From positions 124,001 through 188,000 of the forward strand of contig NZ_CP053707.1 in the NCBI RefSeq assembly GCF_013201035.1: 64,000 nt of DNA, written 5' to 3'. The notes below the pieces were generated by a model that was given only the letters and a program-made list of their open reading frames with translations, was not told the DNA's origin and searched no databases. Below are positions 27,178 to 34,398 of this stretch, in pieces. The position numbers and the translations under genes are program-made. The stretch's first letter is position 1. Each line of letters starts with the position of its first letter. Origin of the DNA: Arthrobacter sp. NEB 688 (GTDB lineage: Bacteria; Actinomycetota; Actinomycetes; Actinomycetales; Dermatophilaceae).

Positions 27178-27786
27178 TCAGTCGCCCACGTAGCGCTGCT
27201 CGCGCCACGGGTCGCCGTACTCGTGGTAGCCCAGCTGCTCCCAGAACCCCGGGGAGTCCTGCGCGAGCAGCTCGAGGCCGCTCACCCACTTCGCGGACTT
27301 CCAGAAGTAGAGGTGCGGCACGAGCAGGCGCGCCGGGCCGCCGTGCTCGGCTGCGAGAGAGGCGCCCTCGTACTCGGTGGCCACCCACGCCCGCCCGCCG
27401 AGCAGGTCGGCCAGCGGGAGGTTGGTCGTGTAGCCGCCGGTCGCGTGGGCGAGGACGTGCGTGGCGCCCTCGGTACCGACCCCCGCGGCCGACAGGACGG
27501 CCTCGACGTCGACCCCGCGCCAGGACGTGTCGAGCTTGCTCCACTTCGTCACGCAGTGGATGTCGGTGCGGACGTCCTCGACGGGCAGGCGGTGCAGGTC
27601 GGCCCACGACAGCCGCCCGGACGAGCCGTCGACCCCGGTGACCCGCAGCGTCCAGTCCTCGCGGCGCACGACCGGCGTCGGACCGGCCGACAGCACGGGG
27701 AAGTCGCGCTCGAGGTACTGGCCGGGCGGGATGCGGGGGTCGCCGCCGGAGCGCCGGCCGACGAAGCCACGGGTCACGATGTCCAC
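27178..27786 (-). CDS. Sulfite oxidase-like molybdopterin oxidoreductase (YedY/MsrP-type catalytic domain)
   Basis: A 202-residue protein that is one molybdopterin-binding domain. The molybdenum-ligating cysteine is Cys78 in TDIHCVTKWSK. Other family marks are WRGVDVEAVL, GGYTTNLPLADLL, ATEYEGASLAAEHGGPARL and LYFWKSAKWVSGLEL. There is no Tat signal and no dimerisation domain, so unlike MsrP it appears cytoplasmic. Its redox partner is probably the flavoprotein encoded next. The physiological substrate is unknown; sulfoxides or similar oxides are possible. Confidence 0.9.
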   Translation of the reverse strand: MDIVTRGFVGRRSGGDPRIPPGQYLERDFPVLSAGPTPVVRREDWTLRVTGVDGSSGRLSWADLHRLPVEDVRTDIHCVTKWSKLDTSWRGVDVEAVLSAAGVGTEGATHVLAHATGGYTTNLPLADLLGGRAWVATEYEGASLAAEHGGPARLLVPHLYFWKSAKWVSGLELLAQDSPGFWEQLGYHEYGDPWREQRYVGD

Positions 27787-27988
27787 GCCCCCATTCTCCC
27801 CACAGGGACGACCCGGCGGGCACCGTGACCCCCGGCGCCCTCCGCCGTGGGGCCACCGCCGGGCCGCCGTCGGGGCGCTGACGCGCGGCTGACCGAACCC
27901 TGACCGACTCCGGGAACTCTCCTGACCCTCGGCCCCCGGACCCCTGCCTAGCGTGGGCGAGCCGGTGGACGACGGGTCCGCCGGCGCC

Positions 27989-28070
27989 GGACGACCCCAC
28001 CCACCCCGGGGTCGTCCGCCCTCGACGCGGCGGGTGGGTGCCTAGCCACCGGGGCCGTGGCACCCACCCG
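27989..28070. other. Two adjacent GC-rich hairpins ahead of the zinc-ribbon gene
   Basis: Hairpin 1 pairs GGACGACCCC with GGGGTCGTCC (27989-28017) around a loop ACCCACCCC. Hairpin 2 pairs CGGGTGGGTGCC with GGCACCCACCCG (28031-28070). The loop of the first can pair with GGGTGGG of the second, so the two could be alternatives. They stand between divergent genes, where ordinary terminators are not expected. The rest of the 358-bp gap shows only a weak TAGCGT box at 27949. Confidence 0.55.
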
Positions 28071-28144
28071 TCGTGCGCGTTCCTGAGCAGGCGCTGACCT
28101 CGCGATTTGGGGTCGGGAGCGGGCTCGTGGCTATCGTGGACGGG

Positions 28145-28924
28145 ATGTCCACCCCCGGACGGGAGAGCCCCGTGACCTGCCCCGAGTGCGGCGCCACGGT
28201 CCACGCCGCGGACCGCTTCTGCGCCCTGTGCGGCACGACCCTGCCGCGCGACCACGCCATGCCGTCGAGCCCGAGCGCCGCCGACGAGCCCACGACCGAG
28301 CTGCCCGCCGTGGCGTCCCCGCCGCCTTTCGCGCCGGCCACCCGGCCCGTGCCCGCCGCCGCGCCCGCGCGCCCGGAGACCGACCTCGACGCGCTGCTCC
28401 CCTCCGCCTCCGCACCCGTCGCCGTGGCCGACCCTGACCTCGACGAGGCGCCCGCGGGTCCCCGCCGGGGCTGCCTCGGGATGGTCGCGCTCGGGCTCGT
28501 CGGGCTGCTCATGCTCGCCGGTCTGCTCTGGTTCTTCGGCAGCGACGACGACGGGGGCTCGCAGGTCGCGGCCCCGACCGTGTCGAGCTCGTCGTCGGCC
28601 TCGCCGGACGACACCGCCTCGCCGGACGCGTCGTCCTCGGCGGCGCCCTCCGACGGGCCGACGCCCACCGAGCGGGCGTCGACCGCGAAGCGCTGCGGCA
28701 CCGTTGACGGCGCCACCGCGTGGAGCGGCAACGAGGTGACGAGCTGCGACTTCGCGACCGAGACGGCGCAGGCGCTCATGGCCTCCTCGGCCGACCTCCC
28801 GACCACCGTGACGGCCCGCTCGCCGGTCACGAAGCAGGAGTACGCGATGCGCTGCGAGAACACGACGCCGGTCGTCTGCCGCGGCGGCACGGACGCGCTC
28901 GTCTACGTCGACGTCCCGAACTGA
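28145..28924 (+). CDS. Zinc-ribbon membrane protein of unknown function (259 aa)
   Basis: The N-terminus holds a zinc ribbon, CPECGATVHAADRFCALCG (four cysteines, residues 12-29). A Pro/Ala-rich region follows, then one membrane helix (about 110-131, LGMVALGLVGLLMLAGLLWFF). The outside part is a Ser/Ala/Asp-rich linker and a small domain with four cysteines that may form disulfides (RCGTVDGATAWSG, SCDFATETAQAL, RCENTTPVVCRGG). The layout suggests a cytoplasmic sensor or anchor with an exported domain. No family is recognised. Confidence 0.82.
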   Translation: MSTPGRESPVTCPECGATVHAADRFCALCGTTLPRDHAMPSSPSAADEPTTELPAVASPPPFAPATRPVPAAAPARPETDLDALLPSASAPVAVADPDLDEAPAGPRRGCLGMVALGLVGLLMLAGLLWFFGSDDDGGSQVAAPTVSSSSSASPDDTASPDASSSAAPSDGPTPTERASTAKRCGTVDGATAWSGNEVTSCDFATETAQALMASSADLPTTVTARSPVTKQEYAMRCENTTPVVCRGGTDALVYVDVPN

Positions 28925-29008
28925 CCGCCACCGCACCGACACACCACCTCCACCTTCTCCTCACCCGCGCCTCCGGACCGCCCGGCTAGGGTGAGGAGGG
29001 TGGAGCCG

Positions 29009-29971
29009 GTGGTGCGCGCCGAGCACCTCACCAAGGACTACGGTGCGGTGCTCGCGCTCGACGCCCTCACCCTCGACATCGGGTCGGGGACGACCGGCCT
29101 CGTCGGGGCCAACGGCGCCGGCAAGTCGACGCTGCTGAAGATCCTCCTCGGGCTCGTTCCGGCGACCTCCGGGCGGGCCGAGGTCCTCGGCCACGACGTC
29201 ACCACCGAGGGCGCGCAGGTGCGGGCCGCGGTCGGCTACCTGCCCGAGCACGACTGTCTCCCACCGGACGTCAGCGCCAGCGACTTCGTCGTGCACATGG
29301 GGATGATGTCCGGGCTGCCGCGCGTCGCCGCCCGCGAGCGCGCCGCCGAGGTGCTGCGCCACGTCGGGCTCGCCGAGGAGCGCTACCGCCCGATGGGTGG
29401 GTACTCCACCGGGATGAAGCAGAAGGCGAAGCTGGCCCAGGCGCTCGTCCACGACCCGCGCCTGGTCCTCCTCGACGAGCCGACGAACGGCCTCGACCCC
29501 GCGGCGCGCGACGAGATGCTCGGCCTGGTCCAGCGCATCGGGCACGACTTCGGCATCGCGGTCATCGTCACCTCCCACCTGCTCGGCGAGCTGGAGCGGG
29601 TCAGCGACACGGTCGTCGTCCTCGACGGCGGCACGCTGCTGCGGGCCTCGCGCACCGACGAGTTCCTCGACGCGACCGGCGCCCTCCTCGTCGAGGTGCT
29701 GGGCGACGACGGGCGGTCCCGGATGGCCGACGCCCTCGGCGCGGCCGGCGTGCCGGCGGCCGTGCGCGGGTCGATGCTCACGGTCGACGCCACGGCGGGC
29801 GGCGAGCGCGACGTCCGGGACGTCGTGCGCGACACCGCCGCCGCGCTCGGGCTCGGGCTGGTGCGGATGCAGGCCGACCACCGCCACCTCGAGGACGTCT
29901 TCGCGGACACCGCCCACGCCACCGACGTCACCGGCACCGCGGACGAGCAGCCGGAGGTGCCCCGTGGCTGA
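29009..29971 (+). CDS. ABC transporter ATP-binding protein (first of two)
   Basis: Nucleotide-binding subunit of about 320 residues: Walker A GANGAGKSTLLK, signature YSTGMKQKAKLAQAL, Walker B RLVLLDEPTNGLDP and switch His in VTSHLLGE. A C-terminal extension of about 90 residues follows the cassette, as in exporter ATPases of the CcmA/NatA type. I take the GTG at 29009, nine bases after AGGAGG; earlier GTGs at 28991 and 29000 lie in or before that site. It overlaps the permease gene by 8 bp. Four genes form two ATPase-permease pairs. Confidence 0.9.
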   Translation: MVRAEHLTKDYGAVLALDALTLDIGSGTTGLVGANGAGKSTLLKILLGLVPATSGRAEVLGHDVTTEGAQVRAAVGYLPEHDCLPPDVSASDFVVHMGMMSGLPRVAARERAAEVLRHVGLAEERYRPMGGYSTGMKQKAKLAQALVHDPRLVLLDEPTNGLDPAARDEMLGLVQRIGHDFGIAVIVTSHLLGELERVSDTVVVLDGGTLLRASRTDEFLDATGALLVEVLGDDGRSRMADALGAAGVPAAVRGSMLTVDATAGGERDVRDVVRDTAAALGLGLVRMQADHRHLEDVFADTAHATDVTGTADEQPEVPRG

Positions 29972-30869
29972 CCGGACCGCCCCCGGCGCCGCGACCGACG
30001 GGGGCCGCAGCGTCATCCACGACCTCGGCTACCGGCCCTACACCGGGCCGCGCCTCGGCAGCGGGGCCATCGCGCGCTCGCTCGTGCTCACCGGGTTCCG
30101 CAACGCCTTCGGGCTCGGCCGCTCGGGCCGCTCCAAGGTGCTGCCCTTCCTCCTCCTCGGGCTCAACCTGCTGCCGGCGGTCATCGTCGCGGGCGTCCTC
30201 GCGTTCATCGGGCTGGACCGGCTGCCCATCGGGTACGCGCAGTACGCCTCCACGACCCAGGTGCTGCTCGGCGTGTTCGTCGCGTCGCAGGCGCCGGTCC
30301 TGTTCTCGCGCGACCTGCGGCACGGCACCATCGCGCTCTACCTCGCCCGGCCGCTGCCGTCCGCGGTCTACGCGGTCGCCCGGTGGCTCTCGCTGCTGCT
30401 CGCCACCCTCGTCTTCCTCGTCCTGCCCGTCGTCATCCTCTACGCGGCGGCGCTGCTCACCGAGCTCGACGTCGCGGAGCAGACGCGCCAGGCCGTCGTC
30501 GCGCTCGGGCTGGCGGTCCTCCTCGCGCTCTCGCTGGCCGGCGTCGCGGGCCTCATCGCGTCGTGGTCGACGCGGCGCGGCTTCGCGGTCGTCGCGACCA
30601 TCGCCTTCCTCGTCATCGCCAACGGTGTGGTGACCGCGGTCCAGGGCATCGCCTCCGACGAGGGCCACGCGCAGGTCGCGGAGGTGGCCGGCCTGTTCTC
30701 GCCGTACTCGCTCTACCGCGGGCTGATGGGCGCCTGGACCGACGCCGAGACGCTCGCCCCGCCGACCGGCACGGGGATGGTCCTCGCGTACGTCACCGTG
30801 CTCGTCGGCCTGTCGGCCGCCTGCCTCGGCGCCCTCGTCCTGCGCTACCGGCGGGAGGCGAGCGCGTGA
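29964..30869 (+). CDS. ABC transporter permease (301 aa)
   Basis: Membrane subunit with about six helices. The N-terminal segment IHDLGYRPYTGPRLGSG, then RNAFGLGRSGRSKVLPF, is characteristic of ABC-2-type permeases paired with NatA-like ATPases in actinobacteria. FSRDLRHGTIALYLARPL is the cytoplasmic loop that contacts the ATPase. Overlaps both flanking ATPase genes, so all are translationally coupled. Transported substrate unknown. Confidence 0.88.
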   Translation: MADRTAPGAATDGGRSVIHDLGYRPYTGPRLGSGAIARSLVLTGFRNAFGLGRSGRSKVLPFLLLGLNLLPAVIVAGVLAFIGLDRLPIGYAQYASTTQVLLGVFVASQAPVLFSRDLRHGTIALYLARPLPSAVYAVARWLSLLLATLVFLVLPVVILYAAALLTELDVAEQTRQAVVALGLAVLLALSLAGVAGLIASWSTRRGFAVVATIAFLVIANGVVTAVQGIASDEGHAQVAEVAGLFSPYSLYRGLMGAWTDAETLAPPTGTGMVLAYVTVLVGLSAACLGALVLRYRREASA

Positions 30870-31780
30870 GCACGCTCGTCCTGGACCAGGTGTCGCGCTG
30901 GTACGGCAACGTCGTCGCCGTCAACGGCATCTCGATGACCGTGGGCCCCGGCATCACCGGGCTGCTCGGCCCGAACGGCGCCGGCAAGACGACGCTCATC
31001 GCGCTGATGTCCGGCTTCCTCGCGCCGTCGGCCGGCTCGGTGACCCTCGACGGCACGCCGGTCTGGCGCCGCACCGACGTCTACCGGCAGCTCGGGCTCG
31101 TCCCCGAGCGCGAGGTGAGCTTCGGCTACCTGACGGGCCGGCGGTTCGTGCTCGCCAACGCCGAGCTGCACGGCCTGCCCGACCCGGGCGCCGCCACGGA
31201 GCGCGCCCTCGAGGTCGTCGACATGGTCGAGCCCGCGGCCCGGCGCATCGGCACGTACTCGAAGGGGATGCGCCAGCGGGTCAAGCTCGCCTCCGCGCTC
31301 GTCCACGACCCGTCGGTGCTCCTGCTCGACGAGCCCTTCAACGGGGTCGACCCCCGCCAGCGCCTGCACCTCATGTCGCTGCTGCGCCGGATGGGCGCCG
31401 AGGGGCGCACGGTGCTCTTCAGCTCGCACATCCTCGAGGAGGTCGAGCAGGTCGCCCGCCAGATCGAGGTCGTCGTCTCGGGGCGGCACGCCGCGTCCGG
31501 CGAGTTCGGCGAGATCCGCCGGCTCATGACCGACCGGCCGGTGCAGTACGTCGTCGCGGCCGACGACGACCGCCGGCTCGCCGCCTGCCTCATCGCCGAG
31601 CCGTCCGTCGTCGCCGTGTCCCTGCGCCCGGAGGGCGGCGTCGCGGTGTCGGTCTCCGACTTCGGCACCTTCGCCGTCCGCCTCCCGCAGGTCACGCGCG
31701 AGCAGGGGCTGCGACTGCTCGAGCTCGCCCCCACCGACGACTCGCTCGAGAGCGTGTTCTCGTACCTGGTGGAGGGCTGA
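30866..31780 (+). CDS. ABC transporter ATP-binding protein (second)
   Basis: A 304-residue cassette: Walker A GPNGAGKTTLIALM, signature YSKGMRQRVKLASAL, Walker B SVLLLDEPFNGVDP, and SSHILEEVEQ. It begins at a GTG overlapping the upstream permease stop (GTGA). It is clearly a paralogue of the first ATPase; together with two permeases they could form one heteromeric exporter or two separate ones. Confidence 0.92.
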   Translation: MSTLVLDQVSRWYGNVVAVNGISMTVGPGITGLLGPNGAGKTTLIALMSGFLAPSAGSVTLDGTPVWRRTDVYRQLGLVPEREVSFGYLTGRRFVLANAELHGLPDPGAATERALEVVDMVEPAARRIGTYSKGMRQRVKLASALVHDPSVLLLDEPFNGVDPRQRLHLMSLLRRMGAEGRTVLFSSHILEEVEQVARQIEVVVSGRHAASGEFGEIRRLMTDRPVQYVVAADDDRRLAACLIAEPSVVAVSLRPEGGVAVSVSDFGTFAVRLPQVTREQGLRLLELAPTDDSLESVFSYLVEG

Positions 31781-31784
31781 CCCG

Positions 31785-32492
31785 GTGAACCGCACGCTGT
31801 TCCTCCTCTCGGCGCAGGCCGTTGTCGGCCGCCGGCGCGGTCTCGTGCTGCTGCTCGTCCCGCTGGCGCTCGTCGGCCTCGCGGTCGTCGTGCGCCTCCT
31901 CACCTCCGACGCGGTCGGCGTCGAGGCGACCGTCGGGCTCGGGTACACCCTCGCGCTGCCGCTGGTCGCGCTCCTCGCCGCCACCGCCGTCCTCGGCCCG
32001 GAGGTCGACGACGGCTCGATCGTCTACCTGCTCGCCAAGCCGGTCAGCCGGCACACCATCGCGCGGAGCAAGCTCGCCGCGGCCTGGCTCACGACGACCG
32101 TCCTCGGGGCGCTGCCCCTGGCCGTCGCGGCCCTCGTCCTCGACACCTCCCACCCCGGGCGGACGCTGGGCCTGGCCGCCGCGGGAGTCGTGGCCGGCAC
32201 GGTCTACACGGCCCTCTTCCTCGCCCTCGCCGCGCTGACCCGCCACGCGGTCGTCGTCGGCCTGCTCTACACGCTCTTCTGGGAGGGCGTCATCGGGTCG
32301 GTGCTCTCCGGCGTCAGGTGGCTGTCGGTCGGGGCGTGGGGCCGCGAGGTCGGGCACGCCGTCGACGGCCTCGTCGACGCCGGGGGCACCGGCCTCGCCT
32401 ACGCCCTCGTCGCGGCGGTCGTCGTCACCGTCGGCTCCGCGTGGTTCGCCGGCGACCGCCTCCGGTCGTTCACCCTCCGGGGCGACGAGTAG
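31785..32492 (+). CDS. ABC-2-type transporter permease (235 aa)
   Basis: Six-helix membrane subunit starting at a GTG four bases after the second ATPase. The cytoplasmic loop EVDDGSIVYLLAKPVSRHTI, then ARSKLAAAW, matches the PRPVSR-type loop of ABC-2 permeases (compare RHGTIALYLARPL in the first). It ends the operon. The four genes have the same order and overlaps as a duplicated ATPase-permease module. Confidence 0.88.
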   Translation: MNRTLFLLSAQAVVGRRRGLVLLLVPLALVGLAVVVRLLTSDAVGVEATVGLGYTLALPLVALLAATAVLGPEVDDGSIVYLLAKPVSRHTIARSKLAAAWLTTTVLGALPLAVAALVLDTSHPGRTLGLAAAGVVAGTVYTALFLALAALTRHAVVVGLLYTLFWEGVIGSVLSGVRWLSVGAWGREVGHAVDGLVDAGGTGLAYALVAAVVVTVGSAWFAGDRLRSFTLRGDE

Positions 32493-32534
32493 CCCTCCGG
32501 CTCAGGCGGGGACCTCGTCCGGGCGGCTGCGCGA

Positions 32535-32825
32535 CTACTCGATGACCTCGGAGCGCGCCGGCGTCGTGGGCTCGGGGACGTCGGCGTGCTCCTCCGTGAA
32601 GGGCGAGACGACGTAGGGGTTGCCGGCCATCAGCTCGGTGACGACCGAGTCGACCCACGGCCCCGGCATCCCGACGACGCCCACGGCGGTCAGCCGCTCC
32701 GTGAGGCGCTCGGCCACGGCGGTCGGGTCGTCGTGCGGGCCCTCCTCGGCGAGCCGGTCGACGACCTCCTGCACGGCGAGGTCGTGCTCGCGGCGTTCGG
32801 CCAGGCGGTCGGCATCGGCATCCAT
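32535..32825 (-). CDS. Small acidic hypothetical protein (96 aa)
   Basis: Starts MDADADRLAERREHDLAVQE; the ATG at 32823-32825 is preceded by GAGAGGA. Helical, hydrophilic, with a conserved-looking central segment VGMPGPWVDSVVTELMAGNP, then PYVVSPF. No membrane segment or known domain. It faces the ABC operon tail to tail with a 42-bp gap that holds no clear terminator. Confidence 0.7.
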   Translation of the reverse strand: MDADADRLAERREHDLAVQEVVDRLAEEGPHDDPTAVAERLTERLTAVGVVGMPGPWVDSVVTELMAGNPYVVSPFTEEHADVPEPTTPARSEVIE

Positions 32826-32941
32826 CAGGTGGTTCCTCTCGGTACAGGGTCGTCCCGAACCTACGTCCGCTCCCGGCAGACCAACCGCGCTGCGGCCCAC
32901 CGATGCCCCCGGCGTCGAAGGCTCTGGGCACGGCCGTCCTG

Positions 32942-32997
32942 CGGGTGACCTGCGCGGGTCCGGGTGCGGTCGCACGCGGAGCCGCGCAGGTCACCCG
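32942..32997. repeat. 56-bp intergenic palindrome, 16-bp perfect arms
   Basis: CGGGTGACCTGCGCGG and its complement flank a 24-base centre that itself holds GTGCGGTCGCAC. Outer flanks (GGCACGG..., ...CCCGTGC) pair again with interruptions. It lies in the 234-bp gap between two leftward genes, where I see nothing else. Design resembles the other palindromes of the window but the sequence is different. Confidence 0.75.
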
Positions 32998-33059
32998 GAG
33001 AAGCGGACGGTCGAGGGCCCGTGCGGGGAGGGCGCTCCGCACCGGTGGGACGGAGGTCC

Positions 33060-34397
33060 TCAGCCGAGCAGCGCCAGCGAGTAGCCGCCGACCTCCTGCC
33101 GCTCGCGGTCGGTGTGGGCGAGCTGGAGCAGGTGGGCCGACGGGCCGCCCTCGGCGAGCGCCGCCGCGAGACCGCGGGCGGTGAGGTCCCCGACGTCCCA
33201 CAGCCGCACGAGGCCCTCGAGCAGGGCGTCGCCCGGCTCGGCGTCGACGAGCACCCCGACCCGCTCGGCGTGCTCGCGCGCCAGCTCCTGCGCGAGGCGC
33301 GCGACGTCCGGTGCGTCCGCCGCCCGGCGGCGACCCCGCTGTGGCTTCTCGGCGTCCTTCTCGAGCATCCCGAGCTCGGTGGCCAGGGCGACGACGCGCT
33401 CGCTGTCGGCGAGGAGCCAGCCCCCGCGGGTGCGCAGCAGCGTCGCGAGGTGCTGCCCGGCCGGCGTGGCGACCCCGTGCCGCAGCGCCTTCGGCGACGG
33501 CGGGAGCAGCCGCTCCGGCACCCCGAGCTCGGTCTCGGTGTCGCCGAGGACGCCCCGGAGCAGCGGCCCGACGGCCGCGCCGCCGTGGAGCAGCTCGAGC
33601 GTGCCGGTCACCCGCGACCCGAGCGTCCACAGCAGCTGCTTGGCGTCGTCGTCCCCGGCGAGGACCGTCAGGTTGCGCTGCCCCACGTGCCGGTCGGCGT
33701 TGGCGTCGAGGACGCCCGACCACGGGTCCAGGGGGCACGACACCGACGCGAGCAGGCACTCGTGGCCGGTCAGCGACTCGGGGATGTCCCAGGTGCGGTC
33801 GAGCTCGACGACCGCCACCGCGCCCGGCCGGGTGCGGTCCTCGAGGGTGACCATCGCGCCGCCGATGAGCTGCGGCTGGTAGGCCGGCCCGGTGCCGCCG
33901 CCGAAGAACCCGGGGTCGACGAACCAGGCGCGCACGTGCACCCCGACCGCCGGCAGCAGCCCGAGGTTCCAGACGCGGACGAAGACGCGGTAGCGGCGGC
34001 CGGCGGTGGGGCTGCCGACGAGCTGCGACGGGTCGAAGGGCCCGGCCGACGCGGCGTCCATGAGGAGGATGTCGGGCGACTGCCAGCACGGCACCGGCGG
34101 CCAGACCGGTCGCGCCCCGCGGTCGCCCGGGCTCGCCGCGCGCAGCAGCAGGTAGGGGTAGACGTCCTCGCGCCGGGGCCGGTGCTCGCGCCCGATCCCG
34201 GCGGCGAGCTCGCCGGCCTCGTGCGCGAGGTGGTCCGAGGGCGTCCAGCCCTCGGCCAGGTCACCGCTCGGGCGTTCCGTGGCGCCCACGGCGCCGGCGG
34301 GGTCGGTGCCACGCTGGGCCGCGTCCTCCTTCTCGCTGAGGACGGGGTGCTGCTCGTCGTGGCCGTCGTGTCGCGGGCCGGTGGGGGTGGTGCTCAT
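33060..34397 (-). CDS. Hypothetical protein with a CARDB-like segment, partner of the phospholipase C-like gene (445 aa)
   Basis: N-terminal 70 residues are hydrophilic. Residues about 95-225 (PDILLMDAASAGPFDP, RRYRVFVRVWNLGLLPAVGV, HVRAWFVDPGFFGGG, GAVAVVELDRTWDIPES) look like a CARDB-type beta-sandwich, a fold often used in adhesion or in oligomer contacts outside the cell. The C-terminal half is helical and charged. There is no signal peptide. The ATG lies 1 bp after the stop of the 806-residue gene upstream, so both proteins are made from one transcript. I do not recognise the family; a shared complex is inferred from the coupling. Confidence 0.75.
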   Translation of the reverse strand: MSTTPTGPRHDGHDEQHPVLSEKEDAAQRGTDPAGAVGATERPSGDLAEGWTPSDHLAHEAGELAAGIGREHRPRREDVYPYLLLRAASPGDRGARPVWPPVPCWQSPDILLMDAASAGPFDPSQLVGSPTAGRRYRVFVRVWNLGLLPAVGVHVRAWFVDPGFFGGGTGPAYQPQLIGGAMVTLEDRTRPGAVAVVELDRTWDIPESLTGHECLLASVSCPLDPWSGVLDANADRHVGQRNLTVLAGDDDAKQLLWTLGSRVTGTLELLHGGAAVGPLLRGVLGDTETELGVPERLLPPSPKALRHGVATPAGQHLATLLRTRGGWLLADSERVVALATELGMLEKDAEKPQRGRRRAADAPDVARLAQELAREHAERVGVLVDAEPGDALLEGLVRLWDVGDLTARGLAAALAEGGPSAHLLQLAHTDRERQEVGGYSLALLG

Positions 34398-34398
34398 G

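Noticed and set aside
28991-29008. Earlier GTG starts (28991, 29000) for the first ABC ATPase
   Set aside because: They overlap or touch the AGGAGG ribosome site, which is correctly spaced for the GTG at 29009.
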